64,000 nucleotides of DNA from Halorubrum rutilum (GTDB lineage Archaea > Halobacteriota > Halobacteria > Halobacteriales > Haloferacaceae): contig NZ_JANHDN010000005.1 of NCBI RefSeq assembly GCF_024494565.1, positions 310,001 through 374,000 of the forward strand, given 5' to 3'. The position numbers and the translations under genes were made by a program. Shown one piece after another: positions 17,532 through 26,189 of the stretch. Under the pieces are notes generated by a model. That model ran no database searches. It was given only the letters and a program-made list of their open reading frames with translations, and was not told the DNA's origin. Position 1 is the first letter of the stretch, and every line of letters starts with the position of its first letter.

Positions 17532-19371
17532 CGTCGCCCGTCCACTCCGCGTCCGAGAGGGTGCGCTGGACCGCCTCCTCGCCGACGGCGCCGGCGAGGT
17601 GCTCGAAGCCGGCGCGGACGCCGCGGTCGCTCGCGTTCGCGACGAGCCGCGACACGATGAACTCCGGCGTCGACTTGCCGATCGTCCCGAAGCGCGGCTG
17701 GTAGTCGACGCGCAGCGCCAAGTCGCTCGTGAGTCCCTCCGCGAAGATCCCGTCGATCCGGGCGGCGTCGGGGAGCGGGCTCAGGTCCTCCGCGAGGTGG
17801 GTGACGTACACGCCGAGCGCGCCCCGCTCGACGGTGAGCGTCACGAGCCCGTTCAACAGGTCGGCGGCGCGGCCCGGCTCCGTGATCGCCTCGAACTCGT
17901 CGACGAGCATCAGCGTCCGACCGTCCTCGACGAGCGGCGGGACCACCGACTTCAGGGTCGACTCCAGCACGCCGGCGTTGAACGAGGCGTGCCGGCGGTG
18001 GAAGACGATCCGGTCGAACGCGCCGACCTCGGCCGCCTCGGCGGGCACCGGGAGCCCCATCGACGCGAGCAGCGCCACCGCGCATATCGTCTCCAACAGG
18101 GTCGTCTTCCCGCCCGAGTTCGCGCCCGTGAGCACGCTCACGCGGTCGCCGGTCGGCGGCGCGTCGGCGCTCGCGACGCCCGCGTCGCCCGCGAGCGAGT
18201 GGGTCCCGACCGCGTACGACACCGGCTGGACCTCGCCGGCGAGGAAGAGGTTTCGGGCGTTCCGCACCGCGATCCCGTCGTCGACGAGCGTCGGGCGGAC
18301 GAGGTCGTGGTCGGCCGCGAACCGCGCGAGCGAGAGCAGGAACGCGGCGTCGGAGACCGCGTTGACCGCGCGGGTAACGGCGCTTCCGCGTCCGTTATTC
18401 CCGTCGGCCTCGCCGGCCTCGTCCGTCTTCGCCTGCATTCCTCCGATCCGCTCCCGGATGTCGGCGGCGACCGCCGCCTCGCGCTCCGCGACCTCGGCCT
18501 CCAGCTCCGCCGCGAGGTCGCGGAGGGTCGCCGAGACGAAGTCGGCGGCGTCGAGCGCGTCGTCCGGCGCGACCGACCGCACCGTCGCCGGGTCGACGCC
18601 GGTCTCGCTCGCGACGCGGTCGACGGTCGCGGCCTCCAGCGCCTCGAAGTCGCGGAGCGATCCGTCTCGGACCGCGTCGAGCACGTCGAACGCGGAGTTC
18701 GCCAGCTCCTCGGCCGCGTCGCGCCGGTCGCGGAGGCGGTCGAGCTCCGCGTCGGCGCCGCGGGCGATCTCGATCTCGCCGCCGTCGTCGATCGCCGTCG
18801 GGTCGATCGAGCCGCGCACGTCGGCGAGGGCGTCGGCGGCGTCCCGGAGGCGCTCGGACTCCAGCTCGCCGACCGCCGCGAACGGACCGTGGTCGAGTCC
18901 CGCCTCCCGCAGGGCGAGGGCCGTCTCGACGGCCGCGAGGTCGGAGCCCTCCGCGTCGTCGTACGCGTCGAACGCCTCGACGACGCGCTCGCGGTCGGCC
19001 TCGCCGAGCCCCTCCCACGCCTCCCGCGCGGCGACGACGTCGTCCAGTCGCTCCTCGACGGCCTCGCGGTCGGCCAGCGGCGTCAACACCCGGATCCGGT
19101 CGGCGGCGTGGGCCGTCAGCGCGTGGCCCGCGGCCAGCGAGAGCAGGTCGTCGTACACCGATCGGGTGTCGCCCGTCGCGAGGACGTCCATCCCGGCCTC
19201 GCCGTTGGCCCGACGGAGGATCCGGGTCGCGCGTCCGCGGTGAAGTCCGGCGTCGACGAGCGCCCGGACGTCGGCCGACTCGATCGCCTCGATCGCCCGC
19301 GAGGTCCCCAGCGCCGAGACGAGCCGCTCGCTCGTCTTCGGGCCGATCCCCCAGTAGTCCTCGAGTCGCAT
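17524..19371 (-). CDS. MutS-like ATPase with N-terminal helix-hairpin-helix
   Basis: A 615-residue protein of the archaeal MutS-related group. Residues 1-55 (WGIGPKTSERLVSALGTSRAIEAIESADVRALVDAGL) form helix-hairpin-helix DNA-binding motifs. The middle is mostly helical, like the MutS core and clamp. The C-terminal ABC-type ATPase has Walker A TGANSGGKTT near residue 411, a signature-like segment (HASFNAGVLESTLKSV) and Walker B LMLVDEFE near 487. The mismatch-reading domain I of MutS and the Smr nuclease domain of MutS2 are both absent, so classical mismatch repair is unlikely. It may act on branched or recombining DNA. It is transcribed with the following 153-residue gene. Confidence 0.88.
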   Translation of the reverse strand: MRLEDYWGIGPKTSERLVSALGTSRAIEAIESADVRALVDAGLHRGRATRILRRANGEAGMDVLATGDTRSVYDDLLSLAAGHALTAHAADRIRVLTPLADREAVEERLDDVVAAREAWEGLGEADRERVVEAFDAYDDAEGSDLAAVETALALREAGLDHGPFAAVGELESERLRDAADALADVRGSIDPTAIDDGGEIEIARGADAELDRLRDRRDAAEELANSAFDVLDAVRDGSLRDFEALEAATVDRVASETGVDPATVRSVAPDDALDAADFVSATLRDLAAELEAEVAEREAAVAADIRERIGGMQAKTDEAGEADGNNGRGSAVTRAVNAVSDAAFLLSLARFAADHDLVRPTLVDDGIAVRNARNLFLAGEVQPVSYAVGTHSLAGDAGVASADAPPTGDRVSVLTGANSGGKTTLLETICAVALLASMGLPVPAEAAEVGAFDRIVFHRRHASFNAGVLESTLKSVVPPLVEDGRTLMLVDEFEAITEPGRAADLLNGLVTLTVERGALGVYVTHLAEDLSPLPDAARIDGIFAEGLTSDLALRVDYQPRFGTIGKSTPEFIVSRLVANASDRGVRAGFEHLAGAVGEEAVQRTLSDAEWTGDDE

Positions 19372-19494
19372 ACGCCGACGTGAGGGCGCGGCGTCTTGGC
19401 GTTTTCGTCGGCGGCGGGACGGGCGCCGGGCGCGGAGCGACCGCGGCCCCGGTCGGCCGCCAGCGTCAAATCCCGTCGGTCGCTACCGGCACCC

Positions 19495-20169
19495 ATGGCC
19501 ACCGAGCTCGCGGACGGCGTGTGGCGGTTCGAGCTGCGCGGCGTCAGCGCCTACCTCGTCGACGACGACGTCCCCGTGCTCGTCGACGCGGGGACGCCGT
19601 GGGACGAGGAGCGGGTCCGGGAGGGGCTCGAAGAGGCCGGCGTCGGCGTCGGAGACGTCGGGCGCGTGCTCCTGACGCACTACGACCTCGACCACGTCGG
19701 GACGCTCGCGGCGCTGGCGCCGGAGCTCGACGCGACCGTCTACGCCGGCGCGTTCGACGCGGCGATCCTCCGGGGGGAGCGGTCGCCGCCGCTGCGGAAC
19801 CACAAGGGCGCGTTCCAGCGGCTCGCCGGGCTCTTCGACACCCCGCCCGACCTGGACATCGAGGCGGTCGCCGACGGCGAGCGGCTCGGCTCGTTCACCG
19901 CCTACCACACCCCCGGCCACACGCCGGGCCACGTCGCGTACGTGAGCGAGGACCTCGGCGTCGCGCTCCTCGGCGACCTCGTCGCCGCGTCCGACGGCGC
20001 GCTCGAACCCTCGGAGTGGTTCGTCAGCTACGACACGGACGCGGTACTGGACAGCGTCCGCGACCTCGCCGCCCGCGCCCCGCCGTTCGAGATCGCCTGC
20101 GTCGGCCACGGCGAGCCGCTCGCTTCCGGGGGAGACGAGGCGCTCGGAGCGCTCGCGGCGCGGATTTGA
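19495..20169 (+). CDS. Metallo-beta-lactamase-fold hydrolase
   Basis: A 224-residue protein with the metal site of the family: LTHYDLDHVG at residues 61-69 (H62, D64, D66, H67), then HTPGHTPGHVAYV near 138, an Asp in LLGDLVA, and a final His in CVGHGEPL. The second histidine of the usual HxHxDH motif is an aspartate here, as in many members of this subgroup, and the other ligands are intact. The substrate is unknown; glyoxalase II-like thioester or lactone hydrolysis is typical of the fold. I chose ATG at 19495 because the upstream in-frame sequence is not domain-like. It is divergent from the MutS-like gene. Confidence 0.87.
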   Translation: MATELADGVWRFELRGVSAYLVDDDVPVLVDAGTPWDEERVREGLEEAGVGVGDVGRVLLTHYDLDHVGTLAALAPELDATVYAGAFDAAILRGERSPPLRNHKGAFQRLAGLFDTPPDLDIEAVADGERLGSFTAYHTPGHTPGHVAYVSEDLGVALLGDLVAASDGALEPSEWFVSYDTDAVLDSVRDLAARAPPFEIACVGHGEPLASGGDEALGALAARI

Positions 20170-20201
20170 GGGAATCGAACGCGCGGCCCATCCCCGCCGC
20201 C

Positions 20202-21350
20202 CTACCGTGACTGCCGGTAGATCAGGTTCCGCTGGATGTCGTTGGCGCCCTCGTAGATCACCGGGATGCGCACGTCGCGGTAGACGCGGGCGATCCGGCG
20301 GTCGGTCAGGATCGAGCGGCCGCCATGGAGCTTCATCCCCTTCTCGGCGCAGTCGGCGGCGACCTCGGTCGACTTCGTCTTCGCGAGGGCCGCCCAGTAG
20401 CCGGCGTCCTCGCCGTTCGCGACCTTCTCGCAGGCGCGCCAGTTGAGCGCCCGCGCCGACTCGAAGCCGATCCGCATGTCCGAGAGGGTGTGCTGGACCG
20501 CCTGGAACTCGTTGACCGTGCGGCCGAAGGCGTTGCGGTCGTGGACGAACTCCTCGGCCTCCTCGATGGCGGCGGCCGCGAGCCCGAGGCCGTGGCCCCC
20601 GACGATCACCCGACCGTGGTTGAAGAAGTCCGCGAGTACGTAGAAGCCCCCGCCCTCGCTGCCGACGACGTTCTCCTCGGGGACGAAGCAGTCGTCGAAG
20701 ACGATGTGGCCCTGCTTGGAGGCGCGCATGCCCATCTTCTCCGGGATGTGCTCGGCCTCGTACCCGTCCGAGTCGGTCTCGACGATGAACAGCGTGTAGT
20801 TGGAGTAGCGGTCGTCGCTCTCGCCGGTCTTGGCGTAGACGGTGAGCCAGTCGGCCTCGACCGCGTTGCCGACCCAGTACTTCTCGCCGGTGAGCTCGTA
20901 GCCGCCTTCCACCTTCTCCGCTTTCGTCGTCATCCCCGCGAGGTCGGAGCCGGTCTCGGGCTCCGAGACGGCGAGCCCCGATATCTGGTCGTTTTCGGCG
21001 ACCGGCCGCAGGTACTCCTCCTTCTGTTCGTCGGTGCCGTACTGCTCGACCATCTCGGCGCCGAAGCTCGCGAGCTGGAGCGTGAGCGCGATGCCGGCGT
21101 CGGCGCGGTAGAACTCCTCCGCGACCGCGAGCACCTGCGCGAGGTCGAACCCCCTCCCGCCGTACTCCTCGCCGATGTCCTGCGCGACGAGCCCGGCGTC
21201 CATCCCCGCCTCCAGCACCTCCCACGGGTACTCGCCCGAGTCGTAGTACGCCGCCGCGTTCGGCGCGATGTGCTCGTCCGCGAACTCCCGGGCCTCGGCC
21301 TTCACGTCGCGCGCGCGCTCCGGCACGACGCCGTCGTCGAGTAGATCCAT
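20202..21350 (-). CDS. Acyl-CoA dehydrogenase
   Basis: FAD-dependent enzyme that introduces the first double bond in acyl-CoA oxidation. The 382-residue length is standard. Visible motifs are YGGRGFDLAQ, the FAD/substrate signature LAVSEPETGSDLAGMTT, KYWVGNA, an FGRTVNEFQAVQH stretch in the C-terminal helical domain and LHGGRSILTDRRIARVYRD. The catalytic base is Glu367 in VIYEGANDIQ. ATG at 21350 was chosen at the domain start; upstream in-frame sequence is Arg/Pro-rich and not protein-like. It lies downstream of menE on the same strand (61 bases). The electron acceptor genes etfAB are not in the window. Confidence 0.94.
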   Translation of the reverse strand: MDLLDDGVVPERARDVKAEAREFADEHIAPNAAAYYDSGEYPWEVLEAGMDAGLVAQDIGEEYGGRGFDLAQVLAVAEEFYRADAGIALTLQLASFGAEMVEQYGTDEQKEEYLRPVAENDQISGLAVSEPETGSDLAGMTTKAEKVEGGYELTGEKYWVGNAVEADWLTVYAKTGESDDRYSNYTLFIVETDSDGYEAEHIPEKMGMRASKQGHIVFDDCFVPEENVVGSEGGGFYVLADFFNHGRVIVGGHGLGLAAAAIEEAEEFVHDRNAFGRTVNEFQAVQHTLSDMRIGFESARALNWRACEKVANGEDAGYWAALAKTKSTEVAADCAEKGMKLHGGRSILTDRRIARVYRDVRIPVIYEGANDIQRNLIYRQSR

Positions 21351-21411
21351 GCCCGATCCGCGGCCCCCGCGACCAAAACGTTCGTGAAACAACGAGGAAT
21401 GACGGGAGCGT

Positions 21412-23364
21412 TTACTCGTCGGCCTCCGTCTCCTCGGTGTTAGCCTCCGTCTCCTCGGTGTTAGCCTCCGTCTCCTCGGTGTCGGTCTCGTCGCCGTCCC
21501 CGGCGTCGGCCTCGCCGATTCCGTCTCCGTCCTCGTCGACATCGATGTCGCTCTCTGACCCCTCCCCGGCCGAGTCGTCCGTTTCCTCTCCGGTCGAATC
21601 GCCCGCTCCGGTCGGATCGCTCGCGCTCGCGACCGCCTCGGCGTCGGCGATGTCGACGGGCTCGCGATCGGCCGCGTCGCCCTCCCCCTCTCCGCCGTCC
21701 TCTCCGCCCCCGTCACCCTCCCGGGCATCGATTTCTCCCTCGATTCCGCCGTCCGGCGGCTCGGCCGGGTCGGCGGGCCTGAACCCGGCCGTCTCCAGCT
21801 CGGGCTCCGAGCTCCCGTTCAGGGCGTGCCCCCGCTCCCGGAGCATCTCCCGCGCGGCCGCCCGGTCGACGGTGCCCGAGACGGTCCGGGGGAGCTCGTC
21901 GACGACCGCGACCGTCTTGGGGATCTTGAACCCGCTGAGCCGCTCCCGGGCGAAGGAGTCGAGCGCCGCCTCGTCCAGCGGTTCGTCCCCGTCCTCGACC
22001 GCGAGCAGCGCGGCGACCCGCTCGCCCCACGTCTCGTCGTCGAGGCCGACGACGGTGACCGCCTCGACCGCGGGGAACCGCCCGAGCACGTCGGCGACCT
22101 CGCCGGGCTCGACGTTCTGTCCGCCGGTGATGATCCGGTCGTCGAGCCGGTTGAGCACGTAGAGGTAGCCGTCCTCGTCGATCCGTCCCACGTCGCCGGT
22201 GTGGAGCCCGTGCGGACCGAACGCGGAGCGGTCGAGCTCGGCGGCGGACTCGTCCTCGTCGGGGGCCGGCGGACGCTCCAGGTACCCCGGCGTCACCGTC
22301 GGGCCGTCCACGACGATCTCGCCCGTCTCGCCGGCTTCGACCGCCGCGCCGTCCTCGTCGACGACCGTCACGTCGGTGCCGAAGAGGGGCCGACCGACGG
22401 TGCCGAGCCGGCCCCGCGTCTGTCGGGGCGTCGCGGTCGCGATCTGCGAGGCGGACTCGGTCATGCCGTAGGTCGGGTACACCGGGATCGAGTAGTCGCG
22501 GCAGCGCTCCAGCAGCTCGTCCGGCGCCGGCGCGCCGCCGAGCAGGACCACGCGGAGCGTGTCAGAGAGCGTGCCGCGGCTGTCGAGCATCCGCTTGAGC
22601 ATCGTCGGCACGAGCGAGACGCCGGTCACGTCGTACGCGTCGATGTCGTCGGCGGTGCCGCCGGCGTCGAACCCCTCCCGGAGCACGAGCGTCGTCCCGT
22701 AGAGCGCGGAGCGGTAGACGGGCGCGAGCCCGCCCATGTGGTGGAGCGCGAGCGAGACGAGCCAGCGGTCGCCGGGGTCGACCCCGAGCCGGAACGCGGA
22801 GGCGACGGCGGAGCTGTACACGTTGCCCGCGGTGAGCGGGACCGGCTTGGGGGTCCCAGTCGTGCCGGAGGTGAAGAGGATGCAGAGGTGGTCGTCGAAC
22901 TCCCACTCGGGGGGCTCGACCGACGCCGGCTCGACGTCGTGGACGGCGGTGACGGTCGCGTCGGCCGGGTCGTCGACGGAGAACAGGGGCGTGTCGTCGA
23001 TCCCGTCGACGGCCGCCAGCGCGTCGTCCTCGGTGGGCTCCGCGCAGACGACCGCCGAGAGGTCGGCGCGCTCGATCCGCTCCGAGAGCTCCCTCGGCGT
23101 GAGCTCCTGCCCGAGCGGGACGAAGGTCGCCCCGATCCGCATCGCCGCGTGGACCAGTCCGACGGTCCCGACGTACGGCGGGGTGAGCACGCCGAGCCTG
23201 TCGCCCGCCTCGACCCCGTGAGCGACGAGGCGGCCGGCCGTCTCCGAGACGAGGCGGTCGAGGTCGGTGTACGTCCACGCCTCGCCGTCCTCCGCGCGGA
23301 CGAGCGCCTCGTCGTCCGGCGAGGCCGCGACCCGGTGGGCGAGCCAGTCTCGCACGGGCGTCAC
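21412..23364 (-). CDS. menE: o-Succinylbenzoate-CoA ligase-like protein with long acidic tail
   Basis: An AMP-forming acyl-CoA ligase, best placed as MenE of menaquinone synthesis. Residues 1 to about 510 carry the family motifs: LFTSGTTGTPKPVPLT, VYPTYGMTESASQIA, HTGDVGRIDEDGYLYVLNR, DDRIITGGQNVEPGEV and PRTVSG. At the last motif the usual catalytic lysine is replaced by threonine (T498, SGTVDR). Residues about 530-650 are a Glu/Asp-rich disordered tail ending in an 8-residue repeat, well beyond the usual length near 500. menF lies 6 kb away on the same strand, and other men genes are outside the window. Assignment to MenE rather than another acid:CoA ligase is likely, not certain. Confidence 0.8.
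   Translation of the reverse strand: MTPVRDWLAHRVAASPDDEALVRAEDGEAWTYTDLDRLVSETAGRLVAHGVEAGDRLGVLTPPYVGTVGLVHAAMRIGATFVPLGQELTPRELSERIERADLSAVVCAEPTEDDALAAVDGIDDTPLFSVDDPADATVTAVHDVEPASVEPPEWEFDDHLCILFTSGTTGTPKPVPLTAGNVYSSAVASAFRLGVDPGDRWLVSLALHHMGGLAPVYRSALYGTTLVLREGFDAGGTADDIDAYDVTGVSLVPTMLKRMLDSRGTLSDTLRVVLLGGAPAPDELLERCRDYSIPVYPTYGMTESASQIATATPRQTRGRLGTVGRPLFGTDVTVVDEDGAAVEAGETGEIVVDGPTVTPGYLERPPAPDEDESAAELDRSAFGPHGLHTGDVGRIDEDGYLYVLNRLDDRIITGGQNVEPGEVADVLGRFPAVEAVTVVGLDDETWGERVAALLAVEDGDEPLDEAALDSFARERLSGFKIPKTVAVVDELPRTVSGTVDRAAAREMLRERGHALNGSSEPELETAGFRPADPAEPPDGGIEGEIDAREGDGGGEDGGEGEGDAADREPVDIADAEAVASASDPTGAGDSTGEETDDSAGEGSESDIDVDEDGDGIGEADAGDGDETDTEETEANTEETEANTEETEADE
21422..21482 (-). 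repeat. 21-bp tandem repeat at the 3' end of menE
   Basis: Nearly three 21-bp units encode TEETEAN repeats in the acidic C-terminal tail of the MenE-like protein. The first two units are identical. Confidence 0.88.
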
Positions 23365-23382
23365 CTCCCGCGCGGCGGCGTC

Positions 23383-23817
23383 TCACTCATCGTCGGCGTG
23401 TCGGACGGTGAGGACCGGCACGTCCGAGGTCCGGACGACGCGCTCGGTGACGCTGCCGAGGAGGTACCGGTCGAGCCCCTTCCGACCGTGCGTCCCCATC
23501 ACGACCATGTCGATCGCGTGCTCGTCGACGTAGTCGCGGATCGAGCGGTAGGCGGTCCCGCTGGCGACCGTCGTCTCGCAGTCGACGCCGGCGCGCTCGG
23601 CGGCGCCCGCGACGCGTCGCGTGGCCTCCTTCCCCTCGGATTCGAGGGCGTCGACGACGACCTCGGCGCCGGCTTCGAGCGTCGAGTACGCCGCGCCGTC
23701 GACGACGTACAGCGCGTGGAGCGTGGCGTCGTACCGCCCGGCGAGATCGATCGCGTGTTCGATCGCGGCGTCCGACGCGGGACTGCCGTCGGTCGGAACG
23801 AGGATCTGCGAGTACAT
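23383..23817 (-). CDS. Universal stress protein (UspA family)
   Basis: A 144-residue single-domain UspA protein. It opens with ILVPTDGSPASDAAIEHA and closes with the ATP-binding signature VVMGTHGRKGLDRYLLGSVTERV (Gly-2-Gly-9-Gly-Ser), so an ATP-binding type is likely. A VLTVR strand ends the fold. It sits 18 bases upstream of menE on the same strand and could share its transcript, though UspA genes are usually independent in haloarchaea. A second UspA gene lies at 51.5 kb. Stress role is known for the family only. Confidence 0.93.
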   Translation of the reverse strand: MYSQILVPTDGSPASDAAIEHAIDLAGRYDATLHALYVVDGAAYSTLEAGAEVVVDALESEGKEATRRVAGAAERAGVDCETTVASGTAYRSIRDYVDEHAIDMVVMGTHGRKGLDRYLLGSVTERVVRTSDVPVLTVRHADDE

Positions 23818-23896
23818 TACGTGGCCCGCTACGCTCGGTACGGATTAAAAACCCGATCACGAGCGGTATCGTTCGAAAAACCGCACGACGACGGCG

Positions 23897-24853
23897 CTAT
23901 CGGAACCCCATCGCCTCGATCTGCTCCTGGTACCGGTTGCGGATGGTGACCTCGGTGACCTGCGCGACGTCGGCGACCTCGCGCTGGGTCTTCTTCTCGT
24001 TACAGAGCAGCGAGGCCGCGTAGATGGCGGCGGCCGCGAAGCCGGTCGGGGACTTCCCGGAGAGGAGCCCCTGCTCGGCCGAGACGTCGATGATCTCCGT
24101 CGCCTTCGACTGCACCTCCTCGGAGAGCTCCAGCGACGAGGCGAACCGCGGGACGAACTGCTTCGGATCGACGGGTTTCAGCTCCAGGCCGAGCTCCTGG
24201 GAGATGTAGCGGTACGTCCGGCCGATCTCCTTCTGCGGGACCCGCGAGACGTCGGCGACCTCGTCGAGGCTGCGGGGGATCCCCTCCTGGCGGCAGGCGG
24301 CGTAGAGCGCGGCGGTGGAGACGCCCTCGATGGAGCGCCCGCGGATCAGGTCCTCGTTGAGCGCGCGTCGGTAGATGACGGAGGCGACCTCCCGTACCGA
24401 GCGGGGCACGCCGAGCGCCGAGGCCATCCGGTCGATCTCCGAGAGCGCGAACTGGAGGTTCCGCTCGCCCGCGTCCTTCGTCCGGATCCGCTCCTGCCAC
24501 TTGCGCAGCCGGTGCATCTGCGACCGCTTCTCCGAGGAGAGCGACCGGCCGTACGCGTCCTTGTCCTTCCAGTCGATCGTCGTCGTCAGCCCCTTGTCGT
24601 GCATCGTCTCGGTGATCGGGGCGCCGACCCGCGACTTCGACTGCCGCTCCGAGTGGTTGAACGCCCGCCACTCCGGGCCGCGGTCGATGTTGCGCTCGTC
24701 CAACACCAGGCCGCAGTCCTCGCACACGAGCTCTTGGTCGGCGTCCGTGACGATCTCTTCCGAGTCGCACTCCGGGCAGGAGAGCGTCTCCGTCTCGTCC
24801 GACTCTCGCTCGGTGTTCCGCTCTTGTTGACGCTGGCGGCTCGGACGTTCCAT
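23897..24853 (-). CDS. Transcription initiation factor IIB (TFB), second copy
   Basis: A 318-residue TFB. The zinc ribbon uses C26, C29, C44 and C47. The linker reads [21 protein letters not shown], and the two cyclin repeats carry [16 protein letters not shown] and [17 protein letters not shown]. The C-terminal helix-turn-helix is [24 protein letters not shown]. The N-terminus before the ribbon is Arg/Gln/Glu-rich, unlike the acidic one of the first copy. ATG at 24853 is preferred over GTG at 24871 because an ATTTAAACC-type box lies 28 bases upstream of it. The recognition helix differs from the first TFB, so different promoter preference is possible. Confidence 0.96.
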   Translation of the reverse strand: MERPSRQRQQERNTERESDETETLSCPECDSEEIVTDADQELVCEDCGLVLDERNIDRGPEWRAFNHSERQSKSRVGAPITETMHDKGLTTTIDWKDKDAYGRSLSSEKRSQMHRLRKWQERIRTKDAGERNLQFALSEIDRMASALGVPRSVREVASVIYRRALNEDLIRGRSIEGVSTAALYAACRQEGIPRSLDEVADVSRVPQKEIGRTYRYISQELGLELKPVDPKQFVPRFASSLELSEEVQSKATEIIDVSAEQGLLSGKSPTGFAAAAIYAASLLCNEKKTQREVADVAQVTEVTIRNRYQEQIEAMGFR

Positions 24854-25142
24854 TATAAGGTTTCTGGTCACTGCCGCATTTAAACCTTTGTCCCGGATCG
24901 GCGCAGGGCGCCGCCGCCCACCGTTTCGCCGTAACCGCCGTCGAACCGAACAGCCGGCGTTGAAACGGCCGTCCGCGCTGACGGGTCGCGGTCGATTCCG
25001 CGCCCTCGGCCGTCGTCGCCGCCGGGCCTCGGATACGAAACGTGACCGCCGCGGAGGGTCACATTTGCGCCTCGGTCGCCGAGAAATAATTATTACTGAG
25101 CATTTACAAAGACTTTTGTATAACTATTACATATTACTCGCC
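24854..25142. promoter_or_regulatory. Divergent promoter region between TFB and the METTL5 operon
   Basis: 289 bases without a gene. A GGTTTAAAT-type box (24878-24886) faces the TFB gene. A markedly A/T-rich run at 25086-25138 contains ACTTTTGTATAAC (25112-25124), about 25 bases before the ATG at 25143, as a leaderless promoter. Confidence 0.5.
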
Positions 25143-25544
25143 ATGAGCACGACGCAGTCCGACGCGATAGAGGGGACGCTTCGCGGCTGTCGCCCCGCCG
25201 AGATCGACCCGATCGTCATCGACGCCGACGACCTCGACAGCACCGCGCCCGAGCACCTCCGCGACCTCAAGGCCGAGCTCTCGGCCCGCGGCTACCAGCC
25301 GGCGACGCTGTCGGTCGAGGCGTGCTTCGACTGCGAGGACACGCTCGCGACCCAGCGCGAGGCCGACCGGCTCCGCGAGTTCGTCCGCGCCGCGTCGTTC
25401 CTCGGCGCCGGCCGGATCGAGGTCCGCGTCGACGAGGTCTCGGACCCGGCGGCCGCGGAGCCGGCGCTGTCGGCGCTGGCCGAGCGCGCCCGCCGCGAGG
25501 GCGTCGAACTCGTCCGGGCCGGCGGCGACGCGACGGCGGCCTGA
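25143..25544 (+). CDS. Haloarchaeal conserved protein in operon with METTL5-like enzyme
   Basis: A 133-residue acidic protein of unknown function. It has an alternating alpha/beta look: a strand (IDPIVIDADDL), a helix (PEHLRDLKAELSARG), a strand with two cysteines (LSVEACFDCEDT), a helix (READRLREFVRAASFLG), a strand (RIEVRVDEV), then a helix and a final strand (EGVELVRAGG). It resembles a small ferredoxin-like fold, but this is a guess from the pattern. Three bases separate its stop from the methyltransferase start, so the two are cotranscribed. It could be an accessory subunit. The start is supported by an A/T-rich promoter just upstream. Confidence 0.82.
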   Translation: MSTTQSDAIEGTLRGCRPAEIDPIVIDADDLDSTAPEHLRDLKAELSARGYQPATLSVEACFDCEDTLATQREADRLREFVRAASFLGAGRIEVRVDEVSDPAAAEPALSALAERARREGVELVRAGGDATAA

Positions 25545-25547
25545 CGG

Positions 25548-26171
25548 ATGGCGTCGAAGCGCTCGCTCGCGACGAAGCTCGGCGTCGTCACCGGGTTCGA
25601 CGAGCCGAGCCTCGCGCTCGAACAGTACCCCACCCCGCCGGACCTGGCCGCGCACGTCGTCCACCTCGCGGACCTCCACGGCGACGTCGACGGCCGCACC
25701 GTCTTCGACCTCGGCACCGGAACCGGGATGCTCGCGCTCGCCGCCGCCCTCCGCGGCCCCGCCCGCGTCTTCGGCGTCGAGCTCGACCGCGACGCGCTGA
25801 CCACCGCGACGGCCAATCAGCGTCGAGTGGCCGCGAGCGCGCCCGTCCACTGGATCCAAGCCGACGCGACGCGGCTCCCGCTCGACGTTCCGGACCCCGT
25901 GACGGTCGTGATGAACCCGCCGTTCGGCGCGCGAGACGGGAGTCGGAACGCCGACCGCGGATTCCTGGCGACGGCGAGCCGCGTCGCGGCCGTCTCCTAC
26001 TCGGTCCACAACGCCGGCAGCGAGGCGTTCGTGGAGGCGTTCGCGGCCGACAACGGCGGCGAGGTGACCCACGCGTTCGCCGCCGACTTCGCGGTCGACG
26101 CGCAGTTCGACCACCACACCGAGGAGTCCGAGGAGATCGACGCCGAGGTCTACCGGATCGAGTGGGTGTGA
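25548..26171 (+). CDS. METTL5-like N6-adenine RNA methyltransferase
   Basis: A 207-residue SAM-dependent methyltransferase. The SAM motif FDLGTGTGMLALAAAL spans about residues 53-68, an acidic strand end is FGVELD, and the catalytic motif NPPF is at 123-126 followed by GARDGSRNADRGFL. NPPF-type motifs methylate exocyclic amines. The N-terminus (KLGVVTGFDEPSLALEQYPTPPDLAAHVV) matches the METTL5/archaeal homologue group, which in eukaryotes makes m6A in small-subunit rRNA. An rRNA substrate in this archaeon is inferred. It follows the 133-residue gene by three bases. A C-terminal FDHHTEESEEIDAEVYRIE strand pair completes the fold. Confidence 0.9.
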   Translation: MASKRSLATKLGVVTGFDEPSLALEQYPTPPDLAAHVVHLADLHGDVDGRTVFDLGTGTGMLALAAALRGPARVFGVELDRDALTTATANQRRVAASAPVHWIQADATRLPLDVPDPVTVVMNPPFGARDGSRNADRGFLATASRVAAVSYSVHNAGSEAFVEAFAADNGGEVTHAFAADFAVDAQFDHHTEESEEIDAEVYRIEWV

Positions 26172-26189
26172 CGAAGGGTATCGGGAACA

